From Patagioenas fasciata (Eukaryota; Chordata; Aves; Columbiformes; Columbidae), in the NCBI RefSeq assembly GCF_037038585.1, contig NC_092520.1, positions 711,001-775,000 on the forward strand: 64,000 bases of DNA, written 5' to 3'. Shown piece after piece: positions 46,806 to 57,793 of the stretch. Made by a program: the position numbers and the translations under genes. The notes under the pieces were generated by a model, which saw only the letters and a program-made list of their open reading frames with translations, was not told the origin of the DNA and searched no databases. Every line of letters begins with the position of its first letter. The stretch's first letter is position 1.

Positions 46806-47789
46806 ATGGCTTCTGATCCCTTTAGCCACCCCAACAGCAGCTCCTCCTCTTTCATCCTTGTGGGTGTCCCCAGCCTGGAAGCTTTCCCCACCTGCCTGGG
46901 CATCCTCTTCTGCTCAAGCTACATCATCGCCTTGGTAGGAAATGGTCTAGTTTTGCTGGTCATCGGGCTGGACAACTCCCTGCGTGAGCCCGTCCATTGG
47001 TTCCTTGGCATGCTGGCGGTCACTGATCTGGTGATGGTGACATCTGTCGTCCCCAAGATGCTAAGTGTGTTCTGGCTGAACTCTAAGGAGATTGGCTACG
47101 TGGCCTGCTTTGTTCAGATGTTCCTTGTTCACTCCACAACAGCAGAGGAGTCGGGAGTGCTCCTGGCCATGGCCATTGACCGCTACATCGCAATTTGTCA
47201 CCCCCTCAGGTACCAAGCTATCTTGACTCGCCAAACAGTTGCCCAAATTGGCCTGGCCATTGTGGTGAGAGCTCTCCTTTTCATGGTCCCCTTGGCAGGG
47301 ATGATGACAGACCTCCCCTATTGCCGCTCCCACGTGGTTCCCCACTCGTACTGTGAGCACATGGCGGTGGCCAAGCTGGCGTGCGTGGACCCCAGACCCA
47401 ACAGGCTGTACAGCGTGGCTGGGTCCTCTCTTATCGTGGGGATGGACATGGCTTTCATCGCTGTGTCCTATGGGATGATCCTCAAAACCGTCCTGGGGAA
47501 GAAGTCATGCTGGAAGGCCCTGAGGACCTGCGGGTGTCACGTCTGCACGATGCTGCTGTACTACGTCCCTGGGATAGTCTCCATCTACGCGCAGCAGTTC
47601 AGCAGCGGCGTCCCTGTGCACGCACAGGTTCTGCTGGCGGACCTCTACCTGATCCTCCCCGCTGTGCTCAACCCCGTTGTTTACAGCATAAGGACCAAGC
47701 AGATCTGTCAGGCAGTGCTCAAAATGCTGTTTTCCAGGAAGAATCGTGCCTGGAACCACAGTCAATGTTTTTTCCAGGTGTACGCATAA
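46806..47789 (+). CDS. OR52-like class I olfactory receptor (gene 6), short ICL3
   Basis: Intact 327-residue receptor. The frame extends three codons upstream to a TTG, but ATG 46806 is the first ATG. Sequon N10-S-S; GVPSLE at 20-25 in place of GIPGLE; IDRYIAICHPLRY with DRY at 125-127; YCEHMAVAKLAC in ECL2; NPVVYS in TM7 followed by IRTKQI. Two oddities: the third intracellular loop is three residues shorter than in the other six receptors (LGKKSCWKALRTC against LGLSSPQAHKKAFGTC), and the TM6 motif is TCGCH where its neighbours have TCGSH. These may mark relaxed constraint or altered G-protein contact; the frame is otherwise complete. ATTAAA lies at 47991. The first extracellular part is rich in Ser. 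Confidence 0.93.
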   Translation: MASDPFSHPNSSSSSFILVGVPSLEAFPTCLGILFCSSYIIALVGNGLVLLVIGLDNSLREPVHWFLGMLAVTDLVMVTSVVPKMLSVFWLNSKEIGYVACFVQMFLVHSTTAEESGVLLAMAIDRYIAICHPLRYQAILTRQTVAQIGLAIVVRALLFMVPLAGMMTDLPYCRSHVVPHSYCEHMAVAKLACVDPRPNRLYSVAGSSLIVGMDMAFIAVSYGMILKTVLGKKSCWKALRTCGCHVCTMLLYYVPGIVSIYAQQFSSGVPVHAQVLLADLYLILPAVLNPVVYSIRTKQICQAVLKMLFSRKNRAWNHSQCFFQVYA

Positions 47790-47990
47790 AGACAGCACCA
47801 ATTTCTTTCCTATGGTGACAAAAGTGATGAACTGACCACATGAGACCCTACTCTGTGACAAAACTCCTTGGGACTCGGATCATCGGCAAATATGAGAGTC
47901 CTGTTTCCCTTCCTCCTTTCCAGGTGATGCAGAGAAGTAAGCGGCCACTTCTCTGAGATGTTCCCAATACCATCAACATCCCTGTGGTAA

Positions 47991-47996
47991 ATTAAA
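47991..47996 (+). promoter_or_regulatory. candidate polyadenylation signal ATTAAA of gene 6
   Basis: First poly(A)-type hexamer after the stop (202 bases downstream). Confidence 0.35.
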
Positions 47997-47999
47997 GCA

Positions 48000-48646
48000 A
48001 CATTTCAGGTCTCTGGGTACATATGTGTAAATACACAGATTCTGTTCCCAATGAGGAAATTTGTTACGTGCTTTCATCTTCAGTCACTGCTGGACTGTCA
48101 GGGCTGGCAATGGGAGACTGTCACCCATTGCAGGTGCTGTAGACACAGAGGGTGTCCTCTCTGGGCCTCTCTTGCACAAAAGGCTGATGCTCGCTGAGCA
48201 CAGACCAGCTTTTCTGGGTTTCTGGGTGATGATGCAAATGGAGCATCTTCAAAACTGAGCTCTTCAAGGCATTCTATCCACCCAACAGTTCACACCAGCT
48301 GGGTGGAGATGCACAATGGTGTTCATCGCTGTATCTATGTGTCCACACCTTGTAGTGGTGAAATACACACTGAATCTGCCTGGGGATGCCTACCAGTCCT
48401 GTGTCTGCTTGTTGTAATGTCCCCAAGCACATGAATAGCTAAATCCAGCATGTCTGGGAGGCCTGAAGGACAGTGTGCCACAGGTCTACGTCCTGAGCCC
48501 AGTCAACTCTTGCTGCATCCCAGCCCTCTCTGAGCCCTCTCTCAGCCAACCAGCTTTGTTCAACCAAGATTCATAGGCTCTGTCCAGGGCTTGCAGCACC
48601 CAGCCATGCTGAGACTTCCCTGGGTGCAAGAGCCATCCTGTTCTGG
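48000..48646. other. gene-free stretch
   Basis: 3' flank of receptor gene 6; nothing recognised. Confidence 0.5.
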
Positions 48647-49353
48647 AATCATAGAATCATAGAATGCTAGGGATTGGAAGGGACCTGGAAAGCTCATCCA
48701 GTGCAGGATGCCAGAGCAGGAACACCCAGCTGAGGTTCCACAGGAAGGTGTCCAGGCGGGTTTGAATGTCTGCAGAGAAGGAGACTCCACAACCTCCCTG
48801 GGCAGCCTGGGCCAGTGCTGTGTCACCCTCATTGAGAAGAAGTTTCTTCTCAAGTTTAAGTGGAACCTCTTATGTTTCAACTTAAACCCATTACCCCTTG
48901 TCCTACCATTGTTTGTCACTGAGAAAAGCCTGGCTCCATCCTTTGTATATTTGTAAACATTAATAAGGTCACCCCTCAGTCTCCTCTTCTCCAGCTCCAG
49001 AGCCCCAGCTCCCTCAGCCTTTCCTCACACGGGAGATGCTCCACTCCCTTCAGCATCTTGGTGGCTGCGCTGGACTCTCTCCAGCAGTTCCCTGTCCTTC
49101 TGGAGCTGAGGGGCCACAACTGGACACAATATTCCAGGGGTGGTCTCCCCAGGGCAGAGCAGAGGGGCAGGAGAACCTCTCTGACCTACTGACCACCCCC
49201 TTCTAACCCACCCCAGGTACCATTGGCTTCCTGGCCACAAGGGCCCAGTGCTGGCTCATGGTCACCCTGCTGTCCCCAGGACCCCCAGGTCCCTTTCCCC
49301 TACACTGCTCTCTAATGGATCATTCCCCAACTTATACTGGAACCTAGGGTAAG
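48647..49353 (-). mobile_element. CR1 LINE 3' fragment, minus strand
   Basis: Starts with the reversed tail (AATCATAGAATCATAGAATG) and runs back through the CR1 C-terminal coding region (minus-strand residues such as [18 protein letters not shown]). It is closely related to the plus-strand copy at 50210-51241, forming an inverted pair with about 0.86 kb between. Confidence 0.92.
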
Positions 49354-49574
49354 GAAGCTGGGATCCATCTGGCAACGACCCAGACTGGTCAGGTCCCTCA
49401 GCAATGACAGGTTTTATCCAGAAACTGCAGGCACAAGGAGCTGTTCTGAGGCTCTACAGCTTGGCATCAGTAGATGGAAAGTCCAGCTCTGACCTGGGAT
49501 AGGAGATACTCTGCAGGCATAATTTTAAACTGGTACTGGAAACTTGCTGGGAAAGGTAGAATTTCAGTGAGCAT

Positions 49575-49735
49575 GAATCATAGTATCATAGAACAGTTTG
49601 GGTGGGAAGGGGCCTTCCCAGCTCCCCCAGTTCCCCCCCTGCCATGACAGGGACATCTTCACCAGCTCAGGTTGCTCAGAGCCCCGTCCAACCTGGCCTG
49701 GGATGTCTCCAGGGATGGGGCATCCACCATGAAGA
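49575..49735 (-). mobile_element. CR1 LINE 3' end fragment, minus strand
   Basis: Reversed CR1 tail (AATCATAGTATCATAGAACAG) then the terminal segment seen in the small array fragments (CATGACAGGGACATCTTCACC). Confidence 0.88.
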
Positions 49736-50209
49736 CACGTGTCAACAGGAACTGTCCGCCAAGACCAACAACTGATGTCCCCAAACCTTCCCTTTCTTCA
49801 CTACCAAGAGGTTCAGCAGGCTCAGGGGTTCAGCCACCCGCAAGGGTTTCTGGTCCTCAGACGTGGAGGATGCTCCGACAACAGAGGGATGCTCTGCACC
49901 CACTCTGCACCCACTCTGCATGGATTCTCTTCCTGAGGTCACATTGGAGTCTTCACAGACTCAGTAACGCTGAAAGTACAAAGAATCAGTGTTTGGGGAC
50001 AGAAGCAGCAGGCTGGTGAACGTTTGCCTGGGTGCTTTGCCAGGGTTATGTGATTGCTGCTGTTCGTTGTGTGAGTGATGAGATAAAGAGAATCCAGTAG
50101 AGGCGAATATCTGGGTCTCAGAGATGATTGTGGTCTTCTGCGGGGTGGGGGGAGTTTCATCCAGAGAGAGGAGACACGACCTCAGTTGAGTTCAAGGGTG
50201 CAGGAGAAG

Positions 50210-51241
50210 CAGAGAGATGGAGACCGGTCAGCCTCACCTCCATCCCTGGGAAACTGATGGAACGACTTATCCTCGGTGCCATCTCAAGGGACCTCAGGGT
50301 TCAGTGCTGGGGCCGGGATTATTCAATATATTCGTCAATGATTTGGACAAGGGAATAGAGTGACTGTCAGCAAGTTTGCTGGGGACACCAAGCTGGGAGG
50401 AGTGGTGACACTGGAAGCTGTGCTGCCATCAGAGACCTGGACAGGCTGGAGAGTTGGGCGGGGAGAAATGGAATGAACTAGAACAAGGGCAAGTGTAGAG
50501 TCTGGAATCTGGGCAGGAACAACCCCAGGTTCCAGTGTAAGTTGGGGAAGGAGCTGTTGGAGAGCAGTGTAGGGGAAAGGGAGCTGGGGGTCCTGGGGAC
50601 AGCAGGGTGAGCATGAGCCAGCACTGGGCCCTTGTGGCCAGGAAGGCCAATGGTACCTGGGGTGGGTTAGAAGGGGGTGGTCAGTAGGTCAGAGAGGTTC
50701 TCCTGCCCCTCTGCTCTGCCCTGGGGAGACCACCCCTGGAATATTGTGTCCAGTTGTGGCCCCTCAGCTCCAGAAGGACAGGGAACTGCTGGAGAGAGTC
50801 CAGCGCAGCCACCAAGATGCTGAAGGGAGTGGAGCATCTCCCGTGTGAGGAAAGGCTGAGGGAGCTGGGGCTCTGGAGCTGGAGAAGAGGAGACTGAGGG
50901 GGGACTCATTCCTGGGGATCAATATGGAAAGGGGCAGTGTCAGGAGGATGGAGCCAGGCTCTTCTGGGTGACAACCAGTGACAGGACAAGGGGCAAAGGG
51001 TGCAAACTGGAACACAGGAGGTTCCACTTGAATTTGAGAAGCAACTTGTTGGGGGTGAGGGTGTCAGAGCCTGGCCCAGGCTGCCCAGGGAGGTTGTGGA
51101 GTCTCCTTCTCTGCAGACATTCAAACCCGCCTGGACCCCTTCCTGTGGAACCTCAGCTGGGTGTTCCTGCTCCATGGGGGGGTTGCACTGGATGAGCTTT
51201 CCAGGGCCCTTCAACCCCTCACATTCTGTGACTGTGACTGA
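50210..51241 (+). mobile_element. CR1 LINE fragment with internal deletion
   Basis: Starts inside the RT (CGGTCAGCCTCACCTCCATC, coding RPVSLTSIPGKLMERLILG), then jumps near 50286 from RT to the segment after the catalytic core (TTCAGTGCTGGGGCCGGG), and runs to the 3' end at 51241. Many frame breaks; an old, inactive copy. Confidence 0.9.
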
Positions 51242-52012
51242 GTTGGGGAACTGCCTTCATTAACACAGGGATTCAGAATGAAAGCTCACAGAGATGGCAC
51301 ATGTCCTACAGCAAAGGAGTGGGACAACCCTCATCCTCCTCAGACACATTCAGGACAGAGCTCCACATGGTCACCACCATGTCCCTCACACTCATAGCCA
51401 TAAAAAGGGCAGGTGCAGCCTAATTCCTCTGACCTATTTCAGATATCAGCTTTAGACTGGGATAATTACCGCCCCAAAATCACTGTTTGTCTCTGTGGAT
51501 GTGATGGCAACCTGGATGACCAGCTCCAGCCATAGACCGACACCATGTCCACAACTGCCGCCTGTGTCTGTTCAGATGAATCCCACCGAAAAAGTTCTCT
51601 TTAGTCTTCACTTTTACAATCACTTTGAAATTAAACTCAGTGAAACACATTCAGTTTCAAAGCTGGTTTGAATGTGTCATTCCCCACATCAAAAATATTT
51701 TAGCCTGTCTTTGCGGTGCTTTTCTGACTTTCTGCCCCGCTCTTCCTTGACATCTTGAAAAAAATAGTTGGCAGAAGTCTCTGCTATCCTGAATTTGCAT
51801 GTCTTGCCATGCTGAATTTGCACATTTTCGCCTCATGGGGCCTGGAGAAGGGCTCTGGGGGCATGAGGGCAGCTCATGCCATGGCATGGCCCTTTGCTCT
51901 GAGACCCAGGAGAGGCGTCCAGCGCCTCATTCAGCAGAGCCAGAAATGGAACTGCACTTGCATTGCTCCTTTCTGACCTGAAAAGGGGCCCATAAGAAAG
52001 ATGGGGACAGAC
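51242..52012. other. gene-free stretch
   Basis: Nothing recognised on either strand. Confidence 0.5.
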
Positions 52013-52289
52013 TTTTGAGCAGGGCCTGTTGTGACAGGACAAGGGGTGATGGGTTAAACTAAAGGAGGGAGATTGAGGCTGGATATAAGGAATTGTTGCC
52101 CTGAGGGTGGTGAGAGCCTGGCCCAGGTTGGGCAGAGAGGTGGTGGCTGAACCATCCCTGGAGACATCCCAGGCCAGGCTGGACGGGGCTCTGAGCACCC
52201 TGAGCTGGTGAAGATGTCCCTGTCATGGCAGGGGGGGCACTGGGGAGCTGGGAAGGACCCTCAAACCCAAATTACTCTGTGATTCTATG
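52013..52289 (+). mobile_element. CR1 LINE 3' fragment
   Basis: CR1 end (GACAGGACAAGGGGTGATGG, GAGGGTGGTGAGAGCCTGG) with tail TGTGATTCTATG. Same subfamily as the small CR1 pieces just before the four array genes. Confidence 0.9.
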
Positions 52290-53140
52290 CAGAAACACAG
52301 AGGTCTTTCATTCTGCTGGAGACAACCTGCATCGCCTATTCCTGTCTCGGTCATCTCCAAGCACCTGCCGTTTGTGAAAGAACTTAGATGAGCAAGAATT
52401 GATTGGGGCTGAGGCTGTTACCATCCAGCCCCTTGCTGAGGTTATTGCCTGGAGAAGACTCGTGCTCTTGGGAATCTCCATCCAGGGGAGACTCCGGGCG
52501 GCGTTGCCTGGGGTGATTTATGCACAGCTCTGTTCTCCAACACAGGAGATGCGTCTTTCTCACTGTGAGCATACCCAAGGGTAGAAGGTGTCTGCAGGCA
52601 GAGAGCAAGGTGGGTGGCTCGGCTGGGGAGGACTGGCACGAGTCAGGGCACGGCAGGATGCTCCAGGTGCCCGAGGACGGAGGCTGGTGGGACTCCAGCA
52701 TCCTACCCGCCTGCACTCACCACATGAATCAGTTAGGAAAACAGGCAGTTGCTTGAAATGTTCTTTTTTAAGTAGTTTTTCAAAATTTTAAAGTTTCTTA
52801 TGAAATGAAACTGCAGGCCAAACACTGCAGAATTCTGATTTTTTTTAAGGTTTTTTTTTTTTTTTAGGTAAAAATAGGACTTGAGTTTAAAAAAAGTAAA
52901 AAATAAATACCAAACCTTCTAACAAGACAAAAAAAAAAAAGCTGCAAAAGAGTCAAATTGTTTCTCTTTGCATAAACTAAGCAATAATTAGCTAAACATA
53001 CATTTTTTTCTGTTTAAAAAACCCTAAATTTTCAACCATGGATAATGTTCTTAATCCCTTGTGTTTCACAGCAGGTATCTCAATAGAAGTCCATGGTCAT
53101 GCAGCTGGGGGTTCTTGCCAACAGGCAGAATTTGGTGAAA
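52290..53140. other. gene-free stretch with A/T-rich part
   Basis: 52290-52760 has no recognised feature. 52766-53040 is A/T rich with several runs of 10 or more A or T. Confidence 0.5.
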
Positions 53141-53391
53141 TGGGCTGGAAAGGAGCAGAGGAAACAGCCTCAAGTTGCACCAGGGGAGGTTGAGGTTGGA
53201 TCTGGGAACAATTTCTTCCCCAAAGGGCTGTGGGGCATTGGAACAGGCTGCCCAGGGCAGTGCTGGAGTCACCATCCCTGGAGGGCTGGACAGACGGACA
53301 TGAGGTTCTCAGGACATGGGGCAGGGACAGGGGTGGGGAACGATTGGGCTCGATGATCTTGAGGGTTTCTTAAAACCAAAATGATTCGACT
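53141..53391 (+). mobile_element. CR1 LINE 3' fragment
   Basis: CR1 terminal region (CAAGTTGCACCAGGGGAGG, GGGCATTGGAACAGGCTGCC) ending in AACCAAAATGATTCGA. Confidence 0.9.
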
Positions 53392-54274
53392 CAGCTTTGT
53401 GTCCCCACCCGAAATAGCCTTTTTTTTAATCTCCATGGGGAAGTGTGTTTGCAGGATGCAGAGTGTTGTGGTGGGAAATGCCCAATGGCACCGAGGTGTC
53501 CGTGACGAGAGGGAAAAGGTGCAAGGGCTGAGGTGGGGAGAGCTCGGTCTGGAAGGTGTGACAAAGCCGATATAAAATGTCACAGGAAGGCACAGGGACC
53601 GATCCTTCAATCAAAGGGTTCTGCATCCAGCGCTAATGAGCTATGGGGAGTAAAGAGGAATTAAACCACAGGAAAAATAAAAGCTGGTGGTGCCTAGGAG
53701 CTGGCGGTGCTGATCTAAATGCATTTCAGCCTGCGGTACTGATTTTTCATTAAAATTTAATTTTCCCAAAGCCGACAGAACTTGAAAGCAGATGGAATTT
53801 AGAAAAGGAAGCTGCAGAGGAAGCCGAGAGATGTTTTGAACAAGTTCAGTTAATGGCCAAGAAAAGCAAATGGAGCACTGAGAGCTGCAACTGAGGCACC
53901 ACGGACAAAGCGAGTTGGGGAGCCGGTCAGGATCTGATGGGAGGTAGGAGCTGTAAAGTAGGGAAATCACATAAAAGCAGATGAAGGCATCTGCCCCTCT
54001 GCATGGAGAAGAGGGGTCTGTGTCCACCTGAGAGAAGGGTGATCAGAGAAATTTGTTTTCTAACGTAATTTAATTGATTGGTGGCTGGGAAGGATGTTAA
54101 ACAGCTTCTGCTAAACAAGTGAAGCAGCAGCTCTGGGTGATTTGCACGATGGGAAAAGCATCTCTGAGTTGGGCAAGGAGGTTTTCAGCCTGTTCTGCCA
54201 AACTTTCACAAGCCCAGCGTGCTGCGGTGACAGCAGACGCTTCCTCAGGCCACTACTTGAGCAAGAACTATGAT
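53392..54274. other. gene-free stretch
   Basis: Nothing recognised; short frames only. Confidence 0.5.
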
Positions 54275-54480
54275 GATGTGATTATCTGCAGATTGCTTAG
54301 CCTGACGTCAATGCCCAGCAGAACAGCCCAGAAGTTAACAGAAGATTTGGTCAATAAAGAATTAAAGGACTGGAATCAAATTGAATTATGGCAATCAGCG
54401 TGGCTTCGCAGGAAACGGCTCTCGTCAGACAAAACTGATTTCATTTTCTGATGAGATAGCAAGTTTAGTTAATCAGCGTG
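54275..54480 (+). mobile_element. old CR1-like RT fragment
   Basis: Residues LLSLTSMPSRTAQKLTEDLVNKELKDW and a following TDFIF with TTTCTGATGAGATAGCAAG resemble the RT segment between NYRPVSLTS and the SCLTNLISF-type motif of CR1, but are much decayed. Probably an older LINE layer than the other CR1 pieces. Confidence 0.5.
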
Positions 54481-55926
54481 TGTGTGTGTGTGAGTAGAGT
54501 ACACAGAGTTATCTATAAGAAATGTCCCTCGCCGGGCTGCTGTCAGGTGGGGAGATGGCACTGTGCAACATCCGTGAAGCATCAGCAAAGTGGATGAAGA
54601 ACAGGATGATCAAGGGACCTCAAAATGAAGCTGTCAGACCCATCATCACCAAAAACCTCGTGTTTCTGCGGGGATGCCGCAGTGGCTGGCCCTGGGCTAG
54701 AAGTTATTCCGCACAACTTTCATCAGTTTTCCCAAAATCCCTACAAATTGCATCTCAGATGCTGCTGGGGAAAGGCAACTCATGGAGAGCAGTCTAGAGA
54801 GATGGGTGGTTCAAAGGAACTCCTGCCATGAGCTGAATACCAGGGTAAGGAGAGCTGCGCAGGTTTTTGGAGTGGGACACTGGAAAACGGGCTCTGGAAA
54901 ACCACTGGCACCACATGGAGAGGGTGACACGGGGACCCATGGGGCTTGTGCAGTTAGATAGTGGAATGAGTAAGTGGAGATGAGAAACTGGCAGTGCTCT
55001 GGGTCTTTAGTTTATCAAGAGTAACTCCGTGGTCATGGGAAGAACATGCAATGAAGGTTCTCTGCCATGAAGGGCTCTCTGGCCTAGCATGGGAAGGTGG
55101 AGTAGGATGCTGTGGGTGGGAGTAGAAGGACAAAGAGAAATGGGAAGAAAAGCAGGTGGCTATAACCATCAGGATGATTAGCACTTACCAAAGGCATCAA
55201 GGGACGGAGGCTCTCCATCTCCGGATGCCCACACGTAGTTTCTTCCAGGAAAGCATGCTTGAGCGAATCTCATGTCATTGGGCTCCAGAGAGGAAAAAGT
55301 GGGTGCAACTCCACCGTTTGTGGCAGGACAGCATCCCGCACTGGTTTGGCCTCCGGTCTCGTGGATGGGTGAGTGTGGAGGAGGGGGAAACAGCATTTTA
55401 ATCGTGCCCTCCTTGTCTGCAGCCAGTGGCTGTCGATGACGCTTGTGTCTTCATGGTGTCGAGTGACAACTCGGAGCACAATTTTTCTGTCCAGTTTCAC
55501 CATGGACATGTTGTCCAAATGCAGTTTCTGCATGACCCAAAGTGCCAAAAGGCTGGAACTTGTGTGACCGAGACAGGCGTAGGGAGGGAGGACTTGCAGC
55601 ACGTCCTGAAGTCCTGCATTGCCCTGCTCGAGAAGGGTGGGTAGAACAGCCGGGGGTCATTATGCCCCACTTCTTCCCACTGATAGCAGCAATAGTGGCT
55701 GGAAGCCATGACAAGGCAGGGCAGAAGTTAGAGGTAAATCAGAGGGGCTGGAAAGGGAAACGTGGGAAGGTTTCCCTCGTGAGCAGTAGGACAGCCAGGA
55801 CTCTCCGGTGATGTGTCCTCTGGAACACACTGACCACAGCACCGGGGTAAAACCCTCGCTGTAGACAACAGGTTCTGAAGTTTTTCCAGAAATAAATACA
55901 ACAAGATTGTGTGATGCTTGAAAACA
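54481..55926. other. unassigned stretch with exon-like signals
   Basis: No gene can be named. On the minus strand a 33-codon frame from about 55287 to 55189 is bounded by an acceptor-like run (CTTTTTCCTCTCTGGAG) and a strong donor (CTTTG|GTAAGTGC). On the plus strand a 73-codon frame (55421-55645) with five cysteines follows an acceptor-like CCTCCTTGTCTGCAG. The two overlap only in neighbourhood and neither matches a family I know. Confidence 0.3.
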
Positions 55927-56345
55927 TAGAGTCATAGAATAGAATCATTTTGGTTGGAAGAGACCCTCAAGATCATAGAGTCCAACCGTTCCCCAGCCCT
56001 GTCCCTGCCCCATGTCCTGAGAACCTCCTGTCCGTCTGTCCAGCCCTCCAGGGATGGTGACTCCAGCACTGCCCTGGGCAGCCTGTTCCAATGCCCCACA
56101 GCCCTTTGGGGAAGAAATTGGTCCCAGATCCAACCTCAACCTCCCTGGCGCAACTTGAGGCCGTTTCCTCTGCTCCTGGCTCTTGTTCCTGGGGAGCAGA
56201 GCCCGACCCCCCTGGCTCCAAGCTCCTTTCAGGCAGTTCAGAGATCAGAAGGTCTCCCCTCAGCTCCTGTTCTCCAGCTGAACCCCCCAGGTCCCTCAGC
56301 TGCTCCCATCACACTTGTGCTCCAGCCCCTCACCAGCCTTGTTGT
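55927..56345 (-). mobile_element. CR1 LINE 3' fragment, minus strand, abutting receptor gene 7
   Basis: Reversed CR1 tail (AGTCATAGAATAGAATCATT) through the terminal coding region. It ends about 70 bases before the splice acceptor (AG at 56417-56418) of the receptor exon, so it makes up the proximal intron or promoter region of that gene. Confidence 0.9.
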
Positions 56346-56461
56346 CCTCTGGCAGTGTGCACAGTTTCATGATCAAACACGTGGCAGCAAAATCCCAACG
56401 TTTCTGTCACTGTTACAGGGAACTGAAGTTGGGAGCATTGGTTGACTTGGCCCACTGTGCC

Positions 56462-57469
56462 ATGTCAACCTCCAACCAATCCAACACCAACTCTTTGCCT
56501 TTTGTCCTGACGGGAATCCCTGGCCTGGAAGCTCTCCATGTGTGGATTTCCATCCCATTCTGCTTCACATACATCATGACCTTGCTAGGAAATAGCATGG
56601 TCCTTCTCACTGTGAGGCTGGACAAAAGCCTCCACGAGCCTATGTACCATTTCATTTCCATGTTGGCTGTCATTGACCTCATCTTCTCAACTGCTGTGGT
56701 TCCCAAAATGCTGGCTGTATTCTGGTTGGGTTCAAGAGAGATTGGGTTTGAGGCCTGCTTCATCCAGATGTTCTTCATCCACACGTTCACCGCAGTGGAG
56801 TCAGGGGTGCTCCTGGCAATGTCCTTTGACCGCTACACAGCCATCTGCAACCCCCTGAGGTACACCACCATCCTCACAAGCTCGAGGACCGTCCAGATAG
56901 GACTGCTGTCGCTGGCCAGGGGTGTTGGTGTCATGATACCTTTAATGTGTCTCCTCACTGGCTTACCCTACTGCAAAACCAGAGTCATCCCTCATTCCTA
57001 CTGTGAGCACATGGCCGTGGTGGAGCTGGCCTGTGCCGACCCATCTGTCAGCGATCTCTACAGCCTCACCGTGGCAACGCTCTTGGTGGGGACAGACTCT
57101 GTCTTCATCACCTTCTCCTATGGTATGATCCTCCGGTCTGTGATACGGCTGCCATCCCAGGAGGCTCGTCTGAAGACCCTCAGGACCTGCGGGTCCCACA
57201 TTTCCATCATCCTGGTGTTTTACATAGGTGGCCTGCTCTCCATGTACCTCCAGATGTTCCCGTTTGGCTTGGCACCTCACATCCAAGTCCTGGTGGCTGA
57301 TTTCTATTTGACGGTCCCTCCCGTGCTCAACCCCCTCATTTACGGCATAAAGATGAAGCCGATCCAGGAAGGGATCTTGAAACTATTGGGGCAGTTGGCA
57401 GGACTCAGTTTTCGCAAGCCGATAAAGACAGGTCAGATGCCGAGAGAGGGAGGAACAGCCAAAAAATAA
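56462..57469 (+). CDS. OR52-like class I olfactory receptor (gene 7)
   Basis: Intact 335-residue receptor. The frame is open upstream to a TTG at 56315 and has an ATG at 56369, but an acceptor (TTCTGTCACTGTTACAG) ends at 56418 and the receptor N terminus MSTSNQS with sequon N5-Q-S fits ATG 56462. Landmarks: GIPGLE 18-23; FDRYTAICNPLRY with DRY at 123-125; YCEHMAVVELAC in ECL2; LKTLRTCGSHI entering TM6; NPLIYGIKMKPIQE in TM7 and C-tail, where KMKPIQ replaces the common RTKQIR. The C-tail is Lys/Arg rich. It is divergent from both gene 6 and the array genes. The frame shows no defect. A solo LTR lies 324 bases after the stop. Confidence 0.95.
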   Translation: MSTSNQSNTNSLPFVLTGIPGLEALHVWISIPFCFTYIMTLLGNSMVLLTVRLDKSLHEPMYHFISMLAVIDLIFSTAVVPKMLAVFWLGSREIGFEACFIQMFFIHTFTAVESGVLLAMSFDRYTAICNPLRYTTILTSSRTVQIGLLSLARGVGVMIPLMCLLTGLPYCKTRVIPHSYCEHMAVVELACADPSVSDLYSLTVATLLVGTDSVFITFSYGMILRSVIRLPSQEARLKTLRTCGSHISIILVFYIGGLLSMYLQMFPFGLAPHIQVLVADFYLTVPPVLNPLIYGIKMKPIQEGILKLLGQLAGLSFRKPIKTGQMPREGGTAKK

Positions 57470-57788
57470 CTTAACCCACCCTAGAATAGATGTGAAGTTA
57501 AGTTCAATGAATTATGTACCCGAAATGCCCATCTCCATCCAGTCACTTGAAAGGGAACCTGGACTAGGTGTCTACTGCTGACATGGCAATAGTTTATTCA
57601 CATGGAACCCATGGGTGAGTGCTGATGGGTGCTGGGCAACTGTGGTGGGTGCACTCGATCCCCCCCAGCCAGACCAGCAGCAGTTTGGTCTGGGCTCAAG
57701 AAGAGGGAAGGGCCTGAGATGTAACCAGGCCAAGTCCTTCCAGGAGACCCACAGGGAAACAGAACAGCAACTGAACACCAGTGGCTTG

Positions 57789-57793
57789 TGGGC
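57789..57793 (+). repeat. left target-site duplication of the solo LTR
   Basis: TGGGC, repeated exactly at 58412-58416. Confidence 0.9.
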
